Shown here: positions 33,094-41,641 of the stretch, piece by piece
Layout: the number at the start of each line of letters is the position of its first letter
Position numbering within the stretch: position 1 is the first letter of the stretch
Translations under genes and position numbers: made by a program
The notes under the pieces: model-generated
Seen by the model: the letters and a program-made list of their open reading frames with translations, nothing else
What the model was told of the DNA's origin: nothing
Database searches by the model: none
Source of the DNA: Streptomyces lincolnensis
Lineage (GTDB): Bacteria > Actinomycetota > Actinomycetes > Streptomycetales > Streptomycetaceae
Direction of reading: 5' to 3'
Length of the DNA stretch: 64,000 nt
Assembly (NCBI RefSeq): GCF_021173675.1
Contig: NZ_JAIHON010000010.1
Span: 124,001-188,000, forward strand

Positions 33094-33624
33094 GTGACGA
33101 CACCACCGGTCATGGTGGTCGTGGCCGTCCTCGATCTCGACCCGAACCGCCGCGGGACGCCGGCCTGGGCGGTCGTCGAGGCGGCAGGGTGCCATTGCAG
33201 CTGCACCGACCATGGGGGTGGGGTGACCGAACTGGAGGCGGCGCACGGTGAGCTGTCGGCGTCGCTGTCGATCCGGACTGGGCGCGGCGGCCTCCAGTAC
33301 GTCTACGAGCTGCCCGACGGCATCGAGGACGCGTCGGCCTACGCCGAAGAGCTTGGGCCGTTCGTGGACTTCGAGCGGGGAGCGCTCGATGGCTGGGTTC
33401 ACGAAAGAGACGGCTGGCCTGAACCGAACCTGGGATCGGTAGCCCTCCCGGCGGCGAGAGCCTCGCCGCATGGACCTGCAGAAGATGCTCGGGCTGTGGT
33501 GGACGGTGCCCGCGGGGCTGGCGTTGGTGGGCTATGTGTGTTCGCTGGCCGGGCTGACCCGGCCGCAGCGGGCGGTGTGGGTGACGGCTCGGGTCGTGGA
33601 GGTGGATCCGCCGGGACACGGTGA
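33094..33624 (+). CDS. Unknown protein, frame interrupted by the left direct repeat
   Basis: GTG 33094 follows a good GGAGGAGAA. The first 115 residues include TPPVMVVVAVLDLDPNRRG and YVYELPDGIEDASAYAEELGPFVDFERGALDGW, then EPNLGS encoded by the 18-bp direct repeat (33425-33442). Beyond it the frame continues as low-complexity sequence that overlaps the next gene (33470) by 155 bp, so the true C-terminus was probably lost when the adjacent cassette arrived. I do not recognise a family. Confidence 0.35.
   Translation: MTTPPVMVVVAVLDLDPNRRGTPAWAVVEAAGCHCSCTDHGGGVTELEAAHGELSASLSIRTGRGGLQYVYELPDGIEDASAYAEELGPFVDFERGALDGWVHERDGWPEPNLGSVALPAARASPHGPAEDARAVVDGARGAGVGGLCVFAGRADPAAAGGVGDGSGRGGGSAGTR
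33425..33442 (+). repeat. Left copy of 18-bp direct repeat flanking the CHAT/TPR cassette
   Basis: CGAACCTGGGATCGGTAG. An exact second copy in the same orientation is at 39886-39903. This copy ends 27 bp before the start of the DUF3592-like gene. It may be an insertion footprint or attachment-site pair, or a shared operator. Confidence 0.75.
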
Positions 33625-34345
33625 GTCGGCGAAGCACGGGATACCGGTGACGATCGTGTACCAGGACCCCGGCACCGGGCGGGAGTTCAGGCTGCGGCAC
33701 GAGAACAAGCGGGGCGACCGGGTGCAAGTGGCCTGGGTGGGGCAGGAGTTCCCGGTCCGGTTTCCACGGCGGCGGCCGGAACGCTTCCATCTCATGCTGG
33801 ACAGCGAGGGGCGGACCTCCGGGGTCGGCGGGCCGAACTGCATGGTGATCCTGCTGGTGTTGGGACTGGTCGTCCAGTCGTTCTTCGCGTGGGGCTGGCA
33901 GTGGGGGCTGATCTGCGTCGGTGGCCTGCTGCTCCTCGTCGTCGCGCTGAGCCGGGACAGCGAGTACGTCCGCGCCCGCGCCGCTCAACTGGCCGAGGGC
34001 GTCACCGTCCAGGGGCGGGTGGTCGCCGTCACCAGGGACGTCCACTCCGACGGCGAAGGCGGCGAGAGCGTCAGCCACGCCTGCGTCGTCGCCTTCACCA
34101 CCCACGAGGGCGTGGGGGTCACCGCGCTGTGCTCGCAGGGCATCCGGGACGTCGCCCGGTCCCTCGGCCGTGACATCCCCCTCCGCTACGCGCCCGCCGA
34201 CCCGTCCCTCCTCACCGCCGACCCCGACCACGAACGCCGCGAGCGCGCCTGGAACATCAGGTTCATCGCCACCCTGCTGGTCACCGGTACCGCCGCGATC
34301 GCAGTGGGCGGCTACTGCCTCCGCCACCCCTGGCCCTTCACCTGA
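33470..34345 (+). CDS. DUF3592-like membrane protein, leftmost gene of the repeat-bounded cassette
   Basis: 291 residues. One N-terminal hydrophobic helix (about 8-27), a soluble beta-rich segment (VTARVVEVDPPG, IPVTIVYQDPGTGREF, GQEFPVRFPRRRPERF), a central hydrophobic pair (about 125-160), a second copy of the soluble fold (VQGRVVAVTRDV, HACVVAFTTHEG, DIPLRYAPADPSLL), and a C-terminal helix (about 265-285). The repeat of a 'xxGxVVxV...YxxPxGxxF' domain between helices is the DUF3592 pattern. The function of this family is not known. It converges on the CHAT gene with an overlap of 8 bp at the 3' ends. Confidence 0.6.
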   Translation: MDLQKMLGLWWTVPAGLALVGYVCSLAGLTRPQRAVWVTARVVEVDPPGHGESAKHGIPVTIVYQDPGTGREFRLRHENKRGDRVQVAWVGQEFPVRFPRRRPERFHLMLDSEGRTSGVGGPNCMVILLVLGLVVQSFFAWGWQWGLICVGGLLLLVVALSRDSEYVRARAAQLAEGVTVQGRVVAVTRDVHSDGEGGESVSHACVVAFTTHEGVGVTALCSQGIRDVARSLGRDIPLRYAPADPSLLTADPDHERRERAWNIRFIATLLVTGTAAIAVGGYCLRHPWPFT

Positions 34346-35606
34346 CAATGCAGGTCAGGGCCGCCCAGAGGAGGGGTGAGTGCTCGATCCGGCCCTCGGA
34401 GCGCCACTGATCGAGCCGCTGTCGCTGCCAGGCGCCGAGACGGCGGACCGGGTCGGGGTCCTCGTGGGCCGCGTCCACGGCGATCACGGCTTCGGTGAGC
34501 GGCCGTACGGATTCCGGCAGACCGGCCAGGCGGTGGAAGGCGAAGCTGGTGGGGAGCACCCAGCGGGTGGCGGTGACCAGATGGGCGCCGTTGTGGATCA
34601 TCGTCGTCGCCAGGCCGAAGGACTCCGCGAAGCGGAGATCACCGCCGCTCTCGCAGGCGATCAGCGCGACGCGCGGCGGTGCGGGCCACAGCCGGGCACC
34701 CGGCACGCCGTCCGCGCGCAGCGGGAGCGTGCCCAAGAGAAGGTCCTTGGCGGACAACGGCCGGTGGGTGCGCACCGGTTGGGCCATCCCCGCGGTCTCG
34801 GGGCCGCAGCACAGGTGGAGGGTGACGTCCTCGCTCTGCCCGCCCTCGACGGGGGCGCCGCTGACGTGACCGACATACAGCAGGCGACGGGCACCCTTGC
34901 GCAGCGCCTCGCCCAGCCAGTCACGGTCGAGATCGGTACGGCGGAAGGCCTCGACGGGGGCGGCGACGGACGGCACGACGGTGCCCGCGTCGAGCCTGCG
35001 CTGTACGAGGTCCAGCAGTGCCGGGTCCGAGCCGGGCTGCCCCAGGACCGAGCCGAGCGGGGAGTCGGCACGGAAACCGGGGACGCGCGGGTCCAGGACG
35101 AGCACCACGGCATCCGAGTCCGGGGCCGGGTCAGAGTTCGAGTCCGGGTCCTGACCGGTCGGGGTGGCGCCGGCCCGTCGTAGCGACGCCGGTGCCGTGG
35201 TGGCGATGTCCACCAGGTCGATCAGTCGTACGTCGCTGTCGTCACCGTCCACGGCGAGCAGCTCCCACGGGACCTGGGCGACCCGGGGCGACGGCTGGAG
35301 CCGCATCAGCGGACGGCCCAGGTGGGCGGAGACCTGGCGGATCTGGTCGGTCAGGCCCGGCGGCCACAGCACCTCGGCCAGCCTGCGCGAGAGGCGGCGC
35401 TCTTCCGCGTACGTGGCCAGCGCGCCGGACTCGAACACACGCCGCATGCCTTCCGTGCCGCCGCCCGGCAGTTCGGCGGCCAGCGCGCGGACGGCCCCGT
35501 CCACGTCCGGCCCCGGCGCGTACCCGGTGCCGAAACCCTGCGCCCCACGGACCCATGTCCAGGTCATGTGCAGGTCACCGGCGTCGGCGAGGCGCACCTG
35601 GACCAC
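34338..35606 (-). CDS. CHAT-domain (caspase-like) protease, last gene of the leftward cassette operon
   Basis: About 422 residues if GTG 35606 is the start, 18 bp after the TPR gene's stop; ATG 35567 is an alternative. The C-terminal half (about 165-420) is a CHAT domain: catalytic His in RRLLYVGHVSG (about His247) and catalytic Cys in RVALIACESGGDL (about Cys318), then ESFGLATTMIHNGAHLVTATRWVLP, the usual continuation. The N-terminal part has RLQPSPRVAQVPWELLAVD, commonly found before CHAT. Related TPR-CHAT proteases act in bacterial immunity (for example Craspase and gasdermin-cleaving proteases). Here TPR and CHAT are separate adjacent genes. Confidence 0.85.
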   Translation of the reverse strand: MVQVRLADAGDLHMTWTWVRGAQGFGTGYAPGPDVDGAVRALAAELPGGGTEGMRRVFESGALATYAEERRLSRRLAEVLWPPGLTDQIRQVSAHLGRPLMRLQPSPRVAQVPWELLAVDGDDSDVRLIDLVDIATTAPASLRRAGATPTGQDPDSNSDPAPDSDAVVLVLDPRVPGFRADSPLGSVLGQPGSDPALLDLVQRRLDAGTVVPSVAAPVEAFRRTDLDRDWLGEALRKGARRLLYVGHVSGAPVEGGQSEDVTLHLCCGPETAGMAQPVRTHRPLSAKDLLLGTLPLRADGVPGARLWPAPPRVALIACESGGDLRFAESFGLATTMIHNGAHLVTATRWVLPTSFAFHRLAGLPESVRPLTEAVIAVDAAHEDPDPVRRLGAWQRQRLDQWRSEGRIEHSPLLWAALTCIVR

Positions 35607-35623
35607 CGGACGTTTCGGATCTC

Positions 35624-37267
35624 TCAGAGCGTCGGCGGACAGAACGGCACCTCTTCCTCGCTCACGATCCGCCGGTGATAGCGGAACTCGGCTGCCTGGA
35701 CGTACTCCTGGAGCGCGGCACGGCCGCCCGCCTCCGCCGACATCACGATCTTCGGCGGCGGTGCCACCCGCAGGCCGACGGAGGCGGCGGCCTCGGCCGC
35801 GACACCGCCCAGCGTCAGGGGAGCGTCGCCGTCGGGGGAGTACGTCTTCATGGCGGCGTCCGGGAAGACCGCCACTGTCTTGTCGCCGGTGGGTGTGCGG
35901 CTCAACGCCAGGGAGGCGCCCGCGCACCGGTGTTCCACCAACTCGAAGATCAGCCCCTGGTCGTTGCCGCGGAGAGCCAGACGGAAGACCAACTGCATGG
36001 CCTCGTCGGCCAGTTGGAGCCACTGGCTGCGGGCGTGGGCGGTGGCGAAGTCGTAGCGGGCCGCTTCGAGCGCCAGAGCGGCGGGCAGGGCGAGGGAGAG
36101 CGCGTTGGCGAGCGAGGTGCGTTCGTGGTCGCCGTGGTCGGTCCGGTTCAGGTTGTCCTCAAGGGCGTGCGCGAGCATCAGGTCCACCTGGGCGCACCGC
36201 TCGTACACCCCGCGCTCCTGGTACACGTCCCGCGCACCCTGGGCGAGCCGCTTCAACTCGTCGATGTCGCCCCGCTCGTACGCGTGCCGGGCACCCATCA
36301 GCATGGTGTCGGCGGCGGCGATCGCGGCACCGACCTGCTGGAAGCGGGCCAGGCTGGACGCCGTGAGAGCGGCGGCGCCGGTCGCGTCCCCGCGGTGAGC
36401 GGCGATGGCGGCACGGGCCTGCTCGCAGACCGCCAAGTCCTCGGCCTGGCCCTGCCGTTCGAAGAGCTCGGCGGCCTCCGCGAACAACTCCTCCGCGCGG
36501 TCCAGATCACCGGCCCGCAGCGCCGCGTACGCCCGGTGGGAGACCACCTGTTGGCGCCCCGCGTGGTGACCCCGTGCCACATGGGCCTCCTCCGCGCGGG
36601 CGAAGTAGTCCTCCGCCTGCTCGAACCGCACGGTCGAGGCGCAGACGACCCCCAGACAGTCCAGCAGATACGGCTCGGTCGGCGGTGCGTCGGCCAGCAG
36701 CGCCACGGCCAGTTCCTCGGCCGCGCCCCACGCGCTGCGGTCCATCAGCAGATGCACCCGGCTCAGGCCGACCTCGGCCGTGCGCAGCCCCTCGACATCG
36801 TCGAACTCCGGCAGCAAAGCCGTCGCCTCGTCCATCACCTCCTGCGCCTCGTCCAACTGCCCCGTCCTGCGCAGCAGTTCGACCCTGGCCAGCAGTGTCT
36901 TGAGCAGGATCTCCAGCCACAGCCGGCGGCCATTCGGTCCCATCGGCACGGACGCGATGCCCCGCACCAGATCGAGGGAGCGTCCGATGGACAGGGCTGC
37001 CCCGGGCAGATCCGTGGCCGCGAGCTGAACCGTCCCGATGTCGGACAACAGGTGCCCGTGCAGAAGCCGTACGTCGGGGGAGTCCTCGAACGACTCGGCC
37101 ACGGCGAGGAGTTCGCCGTAGATGGCCAGCGCTGCCGGGAGATCCGGGGTGAGTTGATGGCGTTCGGCTAGCGCGAAGCCGCTGTCGAAGGGCTCGCCGT
37201 AGCTGAGCCCCGCCGCCTGCTCTTCCTGCTCCGCCGCGTCCTCCGGGGCCCCCGCGTCTTTCGGCAT
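35624..37267 (-). CDS. TPR-repeat protein, partner of the CHAT protease
   Basis: 547 residues. From about 30 to 430 it is a helical repeat array with TPR-like spacing: PAALAIYGELLAVAESFED, LGVVCASTVRFEQAEDYFARAEEAHVARG, YAALRAGDLDRAEELFAEAAELFERQG. The C-terminal 110 residues (from about GLIFELVEHRCAGASLALS) look like the start of the region that precedes CHAT domains in fused TPR-CHAT proteins, suggesting that this gene and the next are a split version of one protein. It starts 3 bp after the stop of the 396-residue gene upstream. Confidence 0.75.
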   Translation of the reverse strand: MPKDAGAPEDAAEQEEQAAGLSYGEPFDSGFALAERHQLTPDLPAALAIYGELLAVAESFEDSPDVRLLHGHLLSDIGTVQLAATDLPGAALSIGRSLDLVRGIASVPMGPNGRRLWLEILLKTLLARVELLRRTGQLDEAQEVMDEATALLPEFDDVEGLRTAEVGLSRVHLLMDRSAWGAAEELAVALLADAPPTEPYLLDCLGVVCASTVRFEQAEDYFARAEEAHVARGHHAGRQQVVSHRAYAALRAGDLDRAEELFAEAAELFERQGQAEDLAVCEQARAAIAAHRGDATGAAALTASSLARFQQVGAAIAAADTMLMGARHAYERGDIDELKRLAQGARDVYQERGVYERCAQVDLMLAHALEDNLNRTDHGDHERTSLANALSLALPAALALEAARYDFATAHARSQWLQLADEAMQLVFRLALRGNDQGLIFELVEHRCAGASLALSRTPTGDKTVAVFPDAAMKTYSPDGDAPLTLGGVAAEAAASVGLRVAPPPKIVMSAEAGGRAALQEYVQAAEFRYHRRIVSEEEVPFCPPTL

Positions 37268-37270
37268 GGC

Positions 37271-38461
37271 CTAGAACTCCTCCTCCCCAGCAGCGGCAGC
37301 CGCGATCTCGGCGAGGAACGGGGCTGGTTGTGCCGCCGCGTCGCTCAGCCGGTGCCGGGCCAGAGCGCGTACCGCCTCACGTGCCGCACGCTCATCGGCA
37401 CCCGGTCCCGGGTCGAACCCCGGTAGCAGGACGCCGACTTCGATGCCCGGTGTGGTCGAGGCCGGGATGTCCAGGTCCGCCCGGCCGGACCATACGTCGT
37501 CCCGCCTGGCCAGCGGAACGCGGCTGGGCGGGCGTCCGTCCACGTGGACCTCCGCCGCGAGGTGCACCCCGCCTGCGGGGGCCGCGATGTCGGCGACGAC
37601 CTCGACCTCGATCCGCCGCCCGGCGCCGAGCGCGTATGCCGTCCAGGACACGGCGTCCTCGGCCGCGTCGACGAAGCCGGGGGGATAGCGGCGCCAGTCG
37701 TTGGTCCCCGAGCCCCGGACGATCACGCGGCCGGTCTCGGTGCCGGGACTGCCTGCTGCGAGGGCGAACTCCCGCTGCCTTACGAAGAGTTCGGCGAGGT
37801 CCAGCGGCGCGGCGGTCGGCCTGTGATGGTCCTGTTCCAGGGCCGACCGGAGCCGCCGCACTGCCTCCCCGTCCAGCCCGGAGTTGTCGGCCGCGTCGTC
37901 GATCAGCCTCAGGACGCGGTCCAGTTGGCGAGGCGGGTCCGCCGACTCCTGCCAACGGATCAGCGGATCGAGCGCGGCCATGTGCTCCTCCAGGAGCTCG
38001 ATCCCCTCCACCTCCCCCGACTCCTCCAGGAGCTGCTGGCATTCGTGGGTCAGTGCGGCCAACTCCAGGCTCAGCAGGGCCGGTTCGAGCGGGGGAATGC
38101 CGTCCAGGTGCGACGCCGGCCACCAGCGGGCCGCCCAGTGCCCGAGGGCGAGGCGGGCGGCAGCCTCGGCGAGGGCGGTCGGCCGCTCGGGCAGCGTCAC
38201 CTCGGTGGCCGGAGCTCCCGACGCGAGGGCGTCGACAGCGGCGGCGGTGCCCTCGCCGTAGACCGCCCACAGCCACTGCTGGGCCTGCCCAACGTCGTGG
38301 ATCTCCGCTGCCGGCAGACCTGTCGGGCCGAGGACGGGCCAGGTCAGCACAGCGCCCGCGACATCGAGAACGGCCCGGGTGAAGGCGGGACCGGCGGAGG
38401 GTCCCGCGATGCGTACGGTGCCGTCCTCGGCTCGCGTGACGGCCCAGCGCTGCTCGGGCAT
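37271..38461 (-). CDS. Unknown cassette protein (396 aa)
   Basis: ATG 38461 overlaps the stop of the preceding gene (ATGA). Mostly acidic, soluble, no membrane helix or signal peptide. The N-terminal half is helical (HECQQLLEESGEVEGIELLEEHMAALD, RVLRLIDDAADNSGLDGEAVRRLRSALEQ). A later segment (about 255-365) looks beta-sandwich-like (RIEVEVVADIAAPAGGVHLAAEVHVDGRP, DDVWSGRADLDIPAS). I do not recognise a family. Tight coupling to the CHAT/TPR genes points to a shared role. Confidence 0.7.
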   Translation of the reverse strand: MPEQRWAVTRAEDGTVRIAGPSAGPAFTRAVLDVAGAVLTWPVLGPTGLPAAEIHDVGQAQQWLWAVYGEGTAAAVDALASGAPATEVTLPERPTALAEAAARLALGHWAARWWPASHLDGIPPLEPALLSLELAALTHECQQLLEESGEVEGIELLEEHMAALDPLIRWQESADPPRQLDRVLRLIDDAADNSGLDGEAVRRLRSALEQDHHRPTAAPLDLAELFVRQREFALAAGSPGTETGRVIVRGSGTNDWRRYPPGFVDAAEDAVSWTAYALGAGRRIEVEVVADIAAPAGGVHLAAEVHVDGRPPSRVPLARRDDVWSGRADLDIPASTTPGIEVGVLLPGFDPGPGADERAAREAVRALARHRLSDAAAQPAPFLAEIAAAAAGEEEF

Positions 38462-39852
38462 CACGCGCTCCTCATCTCGGCGACGGTCGCGACGGGTGCG
38501 GCGGGCTCGGAGGGCGCGGCGGTCACCGACAGGGTGCGCAACGCCGTACGGACGCGTGCGCGGTGGTCCATCATCACCGAGCGGGCGACCCCGTCGAGCA
38601 CGCCCCAGGCCGATGCCGTGTCGGGCAGTGCCGCGTCGCGGACATCGCGCCCGTGCAGCCGTACCCAAAGGCGCCGCATGTACGCGGCCCACGGGGTGCG
38701 CAGATCCTGGGCGAGGGCGTTCAGCACACCGCCGTCCGGGTCGGGGTGGGGGGAGACGGTCATCCTGCGGGCTCGCAGGACCGAAGCCTCCCGCCGCCAG
38801 CGGCTGTTGACTATGCGGTGTGCCGCCGTCGACCCCGCCACGGAGGCTCCGGAGCCCAGCGGATCGAGCCCCACCGCGAGTCGGCCGCCGAGCACGATAG
38901 CGACGCGCAGGCTCTCGTCGTGCAGGCCCAGCGGGGCGCAGCTGCGGCCGACTTCCTGCCGGACGAGCTCCGGCACGGGCGGCAGCTGCGCGCGGTGGGT
39001 CGACGCCTGGAGCACGGTGAAGAGCCGCTCGAAGAGCGTGCGGTCGAACGGCGCGGGGAGGGTGGCGGTCGAGGCGCTCCGGCCGACCTCGGGGCGCGGG
39101 GGCACGCGGTGCGCGGTCAGTCCGAGGTGCGGAGGTATGTCGGCGCGGCCCCAGACGTCGTCCGGGTGCGCTGCCGCCCACAGGGCTTGCCCGAGCAGGC
39201 TGCCGTGCCCGGCCCGGACCATGGCGGCGAAGGCCGGCGCGTCGGCCCCCGCCGTACCGCAGGCTTCGAGGACCTCCGCCGCCAGGCCGGTATCGGCGGC
39301 GTCCGGTAGCGCTTCACGTCCGTCCCACGCAGCCGCCAGCTCGGCGTCGAGCCGGGCGCGCCGGGCGGCGTCCGCCAGATGCTCCTTCAGTGCCTCCACC
39401 GTCCGTCCGCCGGAAGCGTCCACGACGTCCTCCAGCACCGCCCTGGCCACCGCGTCCGCGCCGGGCCCCGGCGCCCCGTGCTCGGTCGCCAGCTCGAAGC
39501 ACCGCTGGAAATACAGGTCCTGGGGGTTGCCCGCCACGATCCCCAGTGCCCGGCGGGTCTTCTTCAACAGCGTGAACCACTGCGCCGTCGCCTCCAGAAC
39601 GGCACCGGACTCCCGTATCAGCGCGTCGAGTTGCTCCGCCTCCCGCGCGCCGAGGAAGTCGGCGGCGAGGTCCGGACGCAGCGCGGGCCGGACGATCAGT
39701 GGCAGCACGATCAGCTTGACCGTCCGGGTCAGCGGTGCGCCCCCGGGCCCGCTCAGCGCCCGGGGGCCCGGCCCGAGGCCGCGCCAAGCCCCATCGATGA
39801 CCATGGCGCGCGGACGGCGCCCGCCGGTCGACGGCTGGCTCGGGGACGGCAT
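38461..39852 (-). CDS. Unknown cassette protein (463 aa), first gene of the leftward operon
   Basis: ATG 39852 gives MPSPSQPSTGG; the open frame runs further upstream, but through the direct repeat at 39886-39903, and this start leaves the repeat in the leader. Soluble, largely helical (AREAEQLDALIRESGAVLEATAQWFTLLKKTRRALGIV; GRTVEALKEHLADAARRARLDAELAAAWDG), with a C-terminal region containing RVAIVLGGRLAVGLDPLGSG. No catalytic motif or known fold is recognised. It heads the operon 463-aa, 396-aa, TPR, CHAT. Confidence 0.65.
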   Translation of the reverse strand: MPSPSQPSTGGRRPRAMVIDGAWRGLGPGPRALSGPGGAPLTRTVKLIVLPLIVRPALRPDLAADFLGAREAEQLDALIRESGAVLEATAQWFTLLKKTRRALGIVAGNPQDLYFQRCFELATEHGAPGPGADAVARAVLEDVVDASGGRTVEALKEHLADAARRARLDAELAAAWDGREALPDAADTGLAAEVLEACGTAGADAPAFAAMVRAGHGSLLGQALWAAAHPDDVWGRADIPPHLGLTAHRVPPRPEVGRSASTATLPAPFDRTLFERLFTVLQASTHRAQLPPVPELVRQEVGRSCAPLGLHDESLRVAIVLGGRLAVGLDPLGSGASVAGSTAAHRIVNSRWRREASVLRARRMTVSPHPDPDGGVLNALAQDLRTPWAAYMRRLWVRLHGRDVRDAALPDTASAWGVLDGVARSVMMDHRARVRTALRTLSVTAAPSEPAAPVATVAEMRSA

Positions 39853-39885
39853 GGGCAGAGCGTACGTCCTGGGCGAACTGACGGT

Positions 39886-39903
39886 CGAACCTGGGATCGG
39901 TAG
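39886..39903 (+). repeat. Right copy of 18-bp direct repeat flanking the CHAT/TPR cassette
   Basis: CGAACCTGGGATCGGTAG, identical to 33425-33442 and in the same orientation. It lies 33 bp upstream of the leftward operon start at 39852 and 63 bp before the rightward gene at 39966. Confidence 0.75.
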
Positions 39904-39965
39904 GCGCTGCCCGCCTCCTAACGTCCACACCACCAGGCAGAACGGACCGGAAGGGCAGTCACACC

Positions 39966-40391
39966 ATGGGAATCTTCGGCAAGGGCAAGAGCCGCGAGGA
40001 GAAGACCGCCGAGATCGTGGAGCAGATCGCCGGCGGCAAGGGTTTCTACGGCCGCATGACCCGCGCGACGCTCGGCAGCGAGGACTACGCCAAGCTCCAG
40101 CAGTCGCTCGGCGCGGCCAAGTCCGGGGCCACCGTGCGGCAGTTGCTCGCCATGGGCGTACCGACCACCCCCGCCGTCGTCGTGTCGATCAGCGACACCG
40201 GCAAGCTGGTCAACTTCGACCCGGTCGTCGGCCTGGTCCTCCAGCTGACCGAGGTCACCGCCGACCCGATCACGCTCCAGACCATCGTGTCGAAGCTGCG
40301 CATCCCCCGCACCGGCGACCAGGTACTGCTGATCGCGGACCCCGCCAACCCCGGCGGCTACCTCTACGCCGGAGACGGAGCCACGCCGTGA
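39966..40391 (+). CDS. Conserved-looking unknown protein (141 aa)
   Basis: ATG 39966. Basic N-terminus (MGIFGKGKSREEKTAEIVEQIAGGKGFYGRMTRATLG), then a compact globular part (VRQLLAMGVPTTPAVVVSISDTGKLVNFDPVVGLVLQLTEV, and PRTGDQVLLIADPANPGGYLYAG). No membrane segment. I do not recognise the family. It lies just outside the right direct repeat and reads away from the cassette. A 30-codon frame overlaps its stop (GTGA at 40388), and a strong hairpin follows. Confidence 0.65.
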   Translation: MGIFGKGKSREEKTAEIVEQIAGGKGFYGRMTRATLGSEDYAKLQQSLGAAKSGATVRQLLAMGVPTTPAVVVSISDTGKLVNFDPVVGLVLQLTEVTADPITLQTIVSKLRIPRTGDQVLLIADPANPGGYLYAGDGATP

Positions 40392-40480
40392 CGACACCGC
40401 CGTACGAAGTGCTGGTGAGCGACACCACCCTGCTCACAGCCGGCGTGGGGTGTGACCGAGAGACCGCGGCTCTGAGGTGA
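40388..40480 (+). CDS. Possible 30-residue coupled peptide
   Basis: GTG 40388 overlaps the stop of the 141-residue gene (GTGA). The frame (TTPPYEVLVSDTTLLTAGVG, then CDRETAALR) ends 16 bp before the hairpin at 40497. It may be a real small gene or the remains of a longer one. Low confidence. Confidence 0.25.
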   Translation: MTTPPYEVLVSDTTLLTAGVGCDRETAALR

Positions 40481-40496
40481 CCGGCGGGGACGACAA

Positions 40497-40531
40497 CGTC
40501 CTGTGCCGATCAACACCGTCGGCACAGGACG
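40497..40531 (+). terminator. 13-bp stem hairpin
   Basis: CGTCCTGTGCCGA, loop TCAACACCG, TCGGCACAGGACG: perfect 13-bp stem with a 9-base loop, between the rightward small genes and the leftward chimeric gene. Suitable as a bidirectional terminator. Confidence 0.75.
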
Positions 40532-40573
40532 TCCAGGAGCCGCTGTTCGGTTATGGGTTGGGGCCGTGTTTCC

Positions 40574-41551
40574 TTACGGCGTCACCGCCAGCGCCGTCCG
40601 CCCCACCACCGTCGAGCCGTCCCCGAACTCCACGACGCCGACGTACCGTTCGCCGCGTGTCGCGGCCGAACCCCACGTCACCGTCACCTCGGTGCGGTCG
40701 CCGGCGGTGACCTTCTGGGTGGCCGGGGCGACCGTGGGGGTCACCGCCGGGGTGCCCGGGCCGACCTCCCAGCTCCACAGGGTGTACTGCTGGCTGGTCG
40801 CGCCCGTCGGGAGTTGGTATTGGACGACGTACACGTCGTAGTCGCCGGGCGGCAGGTCCACGTGTTCGTCGGAGCGGATGCCGGGCCAGCGGCCGACGTG
40901 GTTTCCGGCCGTGTCGAAGGCGTAGAGGTCGATGTCGCTGCCGGGAAGGTGGTCGGCGGAGGTGATGGCCACGCGGGTGAAGGCGGCACCCTCGGGGACG
41001 TGGATCCGGTGCTTCACGACCGCGTCGTTGGTGTGCCGGCTCGCCGAGAAGTCGGACTGGTCGGTTCCGGTGAGGGTGCCGGACGTCTTCTCGCCGGTGT
41101 ACAGGGCCGCCTTCGCCGTCAGGGAGCCGGTCCAGCTGGTGCCGGCGCGCAGCTTCACCGAGTCCTTGCCGGTGACCGCGATCTCTTCCGGCGCCGCGCG
41201 CAGTACCGCGCGGCGGACAACGCCAGGCCGGCGGAGGAACAGGTCGAGGGCGAAGATCGCCCCGTAGCTGTTGCCGTACACGGCGGCGGGAGCGAGCCCG
41301 AGCCCGGAGAGAAGCGCCGCGGCGTCGTCGGCCTGCTCGGCCACCGACGTCGTCTCCCAGCCGTCGGGACGGACACTGCGCGAGTTGCCTCGCCGGTGGT
41401 AGGTGAGCACGGTGAACTCGTCGGCGAGCAGGTCCGCGACGCGTTCGAAATGTCCGGCGTCACCGGCCGCGCCGGAGACGAACATCACCGATGGGCCGGT
41501 GCCCCGCAGCTCGTAGTGGATGTCTGCCCCATTGACGGCGATCGACGGCAC
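40574..41551 (-). pseudogene. Chimera: alpha/beta-hydrolase N-terminus joined to S8-protease C-terminal domain
   Basis: 325 codons from GTG 41551. Residues about 1-110 are the N-terminal half of an alpha/beta-hydrolase (VNGADIHYELRGTGPSVMFVSG, YHRRGNSRSV and the nucleophile elbow VYGNSYGAIFALDLF). Near residue 115-120 (bases about 41195-41210) similarity changes abruptly to the C-terminal region of secreted subtilisin-like proteases (VKLRAGTSWTGSLTAKAALYTG, VPEGAAFTRVAITSADHLPGSDIDLYAFD, VDLPPGDYDVYVVQYQLPTG, VTVTWGSAATRGERYVGVVEFGDG). There is no signal peptide, and the hydrolase Asp/His and protease triad are all missing. An in-frame deletion fusing two genes is the simplest explanation. 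A box lies about 78 bp upstream. Confidence 0.7.
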
Positions 41552-41627
41552 GGCGACCTCTTCCGGTTCCCCCGGCGCGGCGGTCGGAGCGCGGCGAGCG
41601 GTGTCACCTGGGCGTGGGCGCGTCGTG

Positions 41628-41641
41628 CGGCCGAACGGCCG
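41628..41641. promoter_or_regulatory. OsdR/DevR-type box upstream of the chimeric gene
   Basis: CGGCCGAACGGCCG. It has the common core GGCCGAACGGCC but with C/G instead of G/C as the outermost pair. It lies 77 bp upstream of GTG 41551, suggesting that the hydrolase was a regulon member. Confidence 0.4.
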
